A stretch of DNA of 64,000 nucleotides. It comes from Wagnerdoeblera intermedia (GTDB lineage: Bacteria > Pseudomonadota > Alphaproteobacteria > Rhodobacterales > Rhodobacteraceae). A program made the translations under genes and the position numbers. Positions within the stretch are counted from its first letter, which is position 1. The number at the start of each line of letters is the position of its first letter. Below, piece after piece: positions 60,152 through 64,000 of the stretch. Below the pieces are notes generated by a model, which ran no database searches, was not told the DNA's origin, and was given only the letters and a program-made list of their open reading frames with translations. The DNA is taken from the NCBI RefSeq assembly GCF_042647465.1, contig NZ_JBHRVN010000004.1; one strand, written 5' to 3'.

Positions 60152-61300
60152 ATGACGGGCGGACCGCTGGCGGGGCTGCGGGTGGTCGAAATGGCGGGCA
60201 TCGGCCCCGGGCCTTTTGCGGCCATGATGCTGGCCGATCTGGGGGCCGAAGTGATCCGCATCGACCGGATCACCCCCGGCGATGCCGGGATCGCCCGGCC
60301 TGAGGGCCTGGATTTCACGCTGCGCGGCCGTGCCTCGATCGCGCTGGATCTGAAGCAGCCCGAGGGGGTGGCGCTGGCGCTCGATCTGATTTCGGGCGCA
60401 GAGGCTTTGATTGAGGGGTTTCGCCCCGGCGTGATGGAGCGTCTGGGCCTTGGGCCGGACCTCTGCCTGAGCCGCAATCCGCGTCTGAGTTACGGTCGGC
60501 TGACCGGATGGGGGCAGGAGGGGCCTTTGGCGAAAACCGCCGGGCATGATCTGACCTATCTGGCGCAAAGCGGGCTCCTGTCGATGCTGGGACGCAGCGG
60601 CGCGCCCCCCGTGGCACCGCTTAATCTGCTTGGGGATTATGCCGGTGGCGGTATGCTGATGGTGGCGGGGCTGCTGGCCTCGGTGCTGAGGGCGCGGGCA
60701 GAGGGAACGGGGCAGGTGGTCGATGCGGCGATGCTCGATGGGGTCAGTCTCATGATGGTGCCGCTCTGCGGGCTGATCGCCGCCGGCCTGCATGATCCGC
60801 AGGCGCGGGGGGGCAGCCTGCTCGACAGCGGTGCGCCGCAGTATGACAGCTACATCTGTGCCTGCGGCGGCTATCTGGCCATCGCGCCGATCGAGGCGCG
60901 GTTTCGTGAGGAGCTGCTGCGCGGCCTCGGCTTTGAGCCGCAGGAGTTCCCCGATGTCAGCCGCCCCGAGAACTGGCCTGCGGCAAGGGCGGCTCTGGCG
61001 GCGCGGATCGCGAGCCGGAGTCGCGCCCATTGGGAGGCGGTCTTTGAGGGCACGGATGCCTGCGCCACCCCGGTCCTGAGCCTGAAAGAAGCTCAGGCCC
61101 ATCCGGCGAACCTTGCGCGCCGTGTCTGGGTGGAGGTGGCAGGCCATCTGCAACCCGCCCCCGCTCCGCGCTTTTCGCAGACCCCGGCCGCTGTGCCGCG
61201 CCCGCCCGCCCCGCGCGGCTCAGGTGCTGAGGCACTGGCGGGCTGGGGCATCTGTGAGACCCGTATCCGCGCGCTGCGCGACCGACAGATTTTGCTTTGA
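60152..61300 (+). CDS. Alpha-methylacyl-CoA racemase-like protein
   Basis: 382 residues, same superfamily as the CoA-transferase but a different class. Residues His132, Asp162 and Glu248 have the same spacing as catalytic H126, D156 and E241 of Mycobacterium tuberculosis MCR (GHDLTYLAQSG, NLLGDYAGGG, APIEARF). So it should epimerise a 2-methylacyl-CoA and not transfer CoA. In this cluster a 2-methyl-branched dicarboxyl-CoA is the natural guess. 24 bases after the dehydrogenase. Confidence 0.88.
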   Translation: MTGGPLAGLRVVEMAGIGPGPFAAMMLADLGAEVIRIDRITPGDAGIARPEGLDFTLRGRASIALDLKQPEGVALALDLISGAEALIEGFRPGVMERLGLGPDLCLSRNPRLSYGRLTGWGQEGPLAKTAGHDLTYLAQSGLLSMLGRSGAPPVAPLNLLGDYAGGGMLMVAGLLASVLRARAEGTGQVVDAAMLDGVSLMMVPLCGLIAAGLHDPQARGGSLLDSGAPQYDSYICACGGYLAIAPIEARFREELLRGLGFEPQEFPDVSRPENWPAARAALAARIASRSRAHWEAVFEGTDACATPVLSLKEAQAHPANLARRVWVEVAGHLQPAPAPRFSQTPAAVPRPPAPRGSGAEALAGWGICETRIRALRDRQILL

Positions 61301-61312
61301 GGAGAGCTGAGA

Positions 61313-61768
61313 ATGGCCGGACTTTATTACGAAGACTTTGAGGTGGGCCGGGTCTTTGAGCATCCGCTCAGCCGCACGGTCACCGAGCATGACAATATCT
61401 CCTTCTCGCTGATGACGCTGAATCCGCAGCCTTTGCATATCGACAATCACTTCTCGGCCGGGACCGAATGGGGCAGACCGCTGTTTAACAGCCTTTATAC
61501 CCTCGCCATTATGATCGGCATGACCGTGGCCGATACCACGCTTGGCACCACAATTGGCAACCTGGGCATGACGGAGGTGAAATTCCCCAAACCCGTTTTC
61601 GCCGGAGACACCCTGCGGGCCCGCACCACGATCATCGGCAAGCGTGAAAGCGCCTCGCGCCCGAATGCCGGGATCGTCGAATTTGAGCATATCTGTCTGA
61701 ACCAGAACGGTGATGTGGTGGCGACCTGTCGCCGGACCGGCCTGATGCGGAAAAAGGATGTGGCCTGA
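61313..61768 (+). CDS. MaoC-family enoyl-CoA hydratase, itaconyl/mesaconyl-CoA type
   Basis: 151 residues. LMTLNPQPLHIDNHFS: His42 is kept, but the canonical Asp five residues before it is Asn37. The NPQPLH form is like the hydratases found next to CitE lyases, such as the Mycobacterium tuberculosis Rv2499c neighbour. TVTEHDNISFS and VKFPKPVFAGDTLRARTTI complete the fold. Stop overlaps the lyase start (ATGA-type), tightly linking hydration and cleavage. Confidence 0.85.
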   Translation: MAGLYYEDFEVGRVFEHPLSRTVTEHDNISFSLMTLNPQPLHIDNHFSAGTEWGRPLFNSLYTLAIMIGMTVADTTLGTTIGNLGMTEVKFPKPVFAGDTLRARTTIIGKRESASRPNAGIVEFEHICLNQNGDVVATCRRTGLMRKKDVA

Positions 61769-62634
61769 TGCGCTCTATCCTCTTTGTGCCGGGGGATTCC
61801 GCCCGGAAGTTTGAGAAAGCCTGCGGGACGGCGGCGGATGCGCTGGTTCTGGATCTGGAGGATTCGGTTTCGCTGGCCAATAAGGCTCTGGCGCGCAGCG
61901 AGACGGCGGGCTTTCTGCAGCAGTCACCGCGCGCCAAATATCTGATGGTGCGGGTCAATGCTTTCGACACCGGCGAGACGCTCGTGGATCTGGCGGCGGT
62001 GATGCCGCATCGCCCGGATGGCATCCTTTTGCCGAAATGCCGGGGCGGGGCGGATGTGCGGGAGCTTGCGCATTACCTGGCCGCCTTTGAAGCGGCTTTC
62101 GGGCTGACGCAGGGCAGCACCGATATTTACGTCGTCGCCACCGAGACGGCTGAGGCCATGCAGGGGCTCTCCACCTATGCGCCCGCGCATCCGCGGCTGA
62201 AGGGGATGCTCTGGGGGGCGGAGGATCTGGCGGCCTCGCTCGGGGCGCTGTCGAACCGGGACGGGGCGGATTACTCCGGCCCCTTTATCCTTGCGCGCAA
62301 TATGTGCCTGATGGCGGCGGCGGCGGCAGGGGTGACGGCGATCGATACGGTCTGCACCGCGATCGGCGATCTGGAATATGTCGCCGATGAATCCCGTGCG
62401 GCGCGGCGCGACGGCTTTGGCGCGAAAATGGTGATCCATCCCAGCCATATTGAGCCGGTCAATGCCGCCTTCACCCCCTCAGAGCCTGAAATCGCCTGGG
62501 CGGAAGAGGTGCTGCGCCATTTCGCACAGAACCCGAATTCCGGCGTGGTTCAGATCGGCGGGAAGATGATCGACAGGCCCCATGCCCGCGCGGCTGAGAA
62601 GATCCTGATTGCGGCGGGGCGCGACCTGCCATGA
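61768..62634 (+). CDS. CitE-like lyase, probable citramalyl-CoA lyase
   Basis: 288 residues, HpcH/HpaI aldolase fold. RSILFVPGDSARKFEKACG, LVLDLEDSVSLANK, YVVATETAEAM, GMLWGAEDLAASLGA and KMVIHPSHIEPVN provide the CoA, Mg and substrate residues. Relatives cleave citramalyl-CoA to pyruvate and acetyl-CoA. It differs from mcl1 at 44646-45605. Overlaps the hydratase and the following MFS gene by one and four bases. Confidence 0.88.
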   Translation: MRSILFVPGDSARKFEKACGTAADALVLDLEDSVSLANKALARSETAGFLQQSPRAKYLMVRVNAFDTGETLVDLAAVMPHRPDGILLPKCRGGADVRELAHYLAAFEAAFGLTQGSTDIYVVATETAEAMQGLSTYAPAHPRLKGMLWGAEDLAASLGALSNRDGADYSGPFILARNMCLMAAAAAGVTAIDTVCTAIGDLEYVADESRAARRDGFGAKMVIHPSHIEPVNAAFTPSEPEIAWAEEVLRHFAQNPNSGVVQIGGKMIDRPHARAAEKILIAAGRDLP

Positions 62635-63929
62635 TCCGCAGCCCCTCTGCCGTGCGGCGGCCGGGGGGCATTGCCCTGCTGGTGGTGGCCATCGCCTTTC
62701 TGTGCAATTTCATCGTTCGGGGTGTGGTGGATACCTTCATGGTCTTCATGGCACCTCTGGAGGCGGCGTTTCACTGGGACCATACGGCGCTGACCGGCGT
62801 CTATTCGGCCTATCTGATCACCCTTGGGCTGATGTCGCCGCTGACGGGGCAGATCCTCGACAGTTGGGGGCCGCGGATTTCCTATCTGGCGGGGGCGGGA
62901 TGCCTTGCGCTGGCACTGCTGACGGCGGGACGGACGGGGGCGCTTTGGCATCTCTACCTGGGGCCGGGGGTGCTGTGCGGTATGGCCTCTTCGCTGATGG
63001 GCATGGTGCCGGCCTCTGCGCTGCTGGGGCGGTGGTTTGACCGCCAGCTGAGCCTGATGGTGGCTCTGGCCTATGCGGGCTTCGGCTCGGGTATGCTGGT
63101 TCTGGTCCCCCTGGCGCAGGTGGGCGTGGAGAGCCTTGGCTGGCGCGACACTTATTTTGTGATGTTCTGGGCGGCGCTGGCCCTTTTGCCTGTGCTGGCG
63201 CTGTTGCCCTGGGGGCGGATCGCTGCCGGGGCCGAGGGCAACCCGAGAGCCGAGGCCGCGCAGCGCAAGGGGCGGGCGGCCCTGCGCGGGCCGGAGTGGA
63301 CGGTGCGCAGCGCTCTGCGCACCCCTGAGCTCTGGCTGCTCATCCAGTCCTTCTTCTTCACCGCCGTGGCGGCCTATCTGATGAGCGTTCAGATCATCGC
63401 TTTTCTGCTGTCGCGCGGCATGCCCGCGATGGAGGCGGCGCTGGCCTTCGGTGTGGCCGGAATGCTGTCGATCCTCGGCGTGATCGCCTCGGGCTGGGGC
63501 AGCCAGTGCTTCGGGGTCAAAGGCGCTACGCTGATCTCCTTCGGGGGGACTTTGGGGGGCATTCTTGCCCTCTGGCTTTATGCGCGCTGGCAGCATCCGA
63601 CGCTGGTCTGGATTTTCGTGCTGACCTTCGGGACGAGTCAGGGCGCGCGCGGGCCGGTGATCTCGGCGGTCAACGCGCGGATCTTTGCGCGGGGGCGGGT
63701 CAGTTCGATCTACGGGCTGATCTTTCTGATGATGTCACTCGGGGCGGCACTCGGCTCCTGGGGATCGGGCCAGCTTTATGCCTGGACAGGGGATTATGAG
63801 GCGGCCTGCCCGGCGGCTGCCCTTGCCGTTCTGCTGGCGGCGGCCCCCTTTTTCCTGACCAGAAGGCTGACTGAGGCAAGGGAACTGCCGCCGCCTGAAG
63901 GTGGTCGGTCAGCGTCCTGCGCGTCATAG
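62631..63929 (+). CDS. MFS transporter, oxalate/formate antiporter-like
   Basis: 432 residues, twelve membrane segments. ALTGVYSAYLITLGLMSPLTG and SWGPRISYLAGAG, plus the second-half FGVAGMLSILGVIASGW, resemble the monocarboxylate/OFA subgroup. Overlaps the lyase stop, so it belongs to the operon. May bring in or export a second organic acid, or give another route for the same substrate. Confidence 0.88.
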   Translation: MIRSPSAVRRPGGIALLVVAIAFLCNFIVRGVVDTFMVFMAPLEAAFHWDHTALTGVYSAYLITLGLMSPLTGQILDSWGPRISYLAGAGCLALALLTAGRTGALWHLYLGPGVLCGMASSLMGMVPASALLGRWFDRQLSLMVALAYAGFGSGMLVLVPLAQVGVESLGWRDTYFVMFWAALALLPVLALLPWGRIAAGAEGNPRAEAAQRKGRAALRGPEWTVRSALRTPELWLLIQSFFFTAVAAYLMSVQIIAFLLSRGMPAMEAALAFGVAGMLSILGVIASGWGSQCFGVKGATLISFGGTLGGILALWLYARWQHPTLVWIFVLTFGTSQGARGPVISAVNARIFARGRVSSIYGLIFLMMSLGAALGSWGSGQLYAWTGDYEAACPAAALAVLLAAAPFFLTRRLTEARELPPPEGGRSASCAS

Positions 63930-64000
63930 GGTCGGATAGTGACTACACTTAGCTGCGTCTCTTGCGCAATAAGTCAGTATTCAGCGGCAGAAATCGTCGC
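63930..64000. other. Right edge, no feature
   Basis: 71 bases after the MFS stop. I see no gene, hairpin or repeat here. Confidence 0.3.

Noticed and set aside
59597..61153. 518-residue open frame on the - strand
   Set aside because: Antisense to the dehydrogenase and racemase genes, which are complete.

Overview
The window looks like a chromosomal segment of a Paracoccaceae ('Rhodobacteraceae') alphaproteobacterium. Reasons: high GC; a divergent motA/motE/fliL - fliF/fliH/fliN/fliP flagellar block with a CtrA-like box between the two halves; ethylmalonyl-CoA (EMC) pathway genes (ccr, ecm, mcl1, epimerase); a BioR-type biotin regulon with two BioR boxes; a one-chain indolepyruvate:ferredoxin oxidoreductase; many small families typical of the order (DUF1244, DUF1467, UbiK). 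No phage, transposase, CRISPR array, rRNA or tRNA was seen. Base composition is uniform apart from a few AT-rich intergenic gaps.

Layout. 1-5.4 kb: flagellar stator, basal body and export genes. 5.6-9.2 kb: MFS exporter, then a LuxI synthase with a small membrane protein, convergent with a LuxR regulator across a strong shared terminator. 9.4-10.8 kb: bioY and bioR. 10.9-14.0 kb: MacAB-type exporter. 14.3-15.4 kb: a second small membrane protein related to the one after luxI, and a sugar transferase with altered active-site residues. 15.7-20.2 kb: indolepyruvate oxidoreductase and a divergent LysR gene around a perfect palindrome. 20.2-24.6 kb: possible small RNA, purL, ybaK, NYN/LOTUS protein, secreted basic protein. 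24.7-28.1 kb: gabD, hydrolase, S58 peptidase. 28.2-33.2 kb: ccr, an acyltransferase, ecm. 33.2-41.2 kb: housekeeping (RES protein, trxB, Lrp, pgeF, methyltransferase, lgt, ubiK, fRMsr, rplT-rpmI, pyk). 41.4-53.2 kb: amidohydrolase, D-amino-acid/dipeptide epimerase pair, mcl1, epimerase, small enzymes, M48 lipoprotein, alkA-like glycosylase, HNH protein, outer-membrane protein.

53.2-63.9 kb is the most interesting part: an IclR regulator divergent from a tight ten-gene run (TRAP transporter Q-M-P, MaoC-like protein, family III CoA-transferase, acyl-CoA dehydrogenase, alpha-methylacyl-CoA-racemase-like protein, second MaoC-like hydratase, CitE-like lyase, MFS transporter). I infer that it imports and degrades a branched C5 dicarboxylate (methylsuccinate, mesaconate, itaconate or citramalate) to pyruvate and acetyl-CoA. 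The CoA esters involved are the same or near relatives of EMC-pathway intermediates, so the cluster could feed or drain the EMC genes elsewhere in the window. The substrate is a prediction, not something seen in the sequence.
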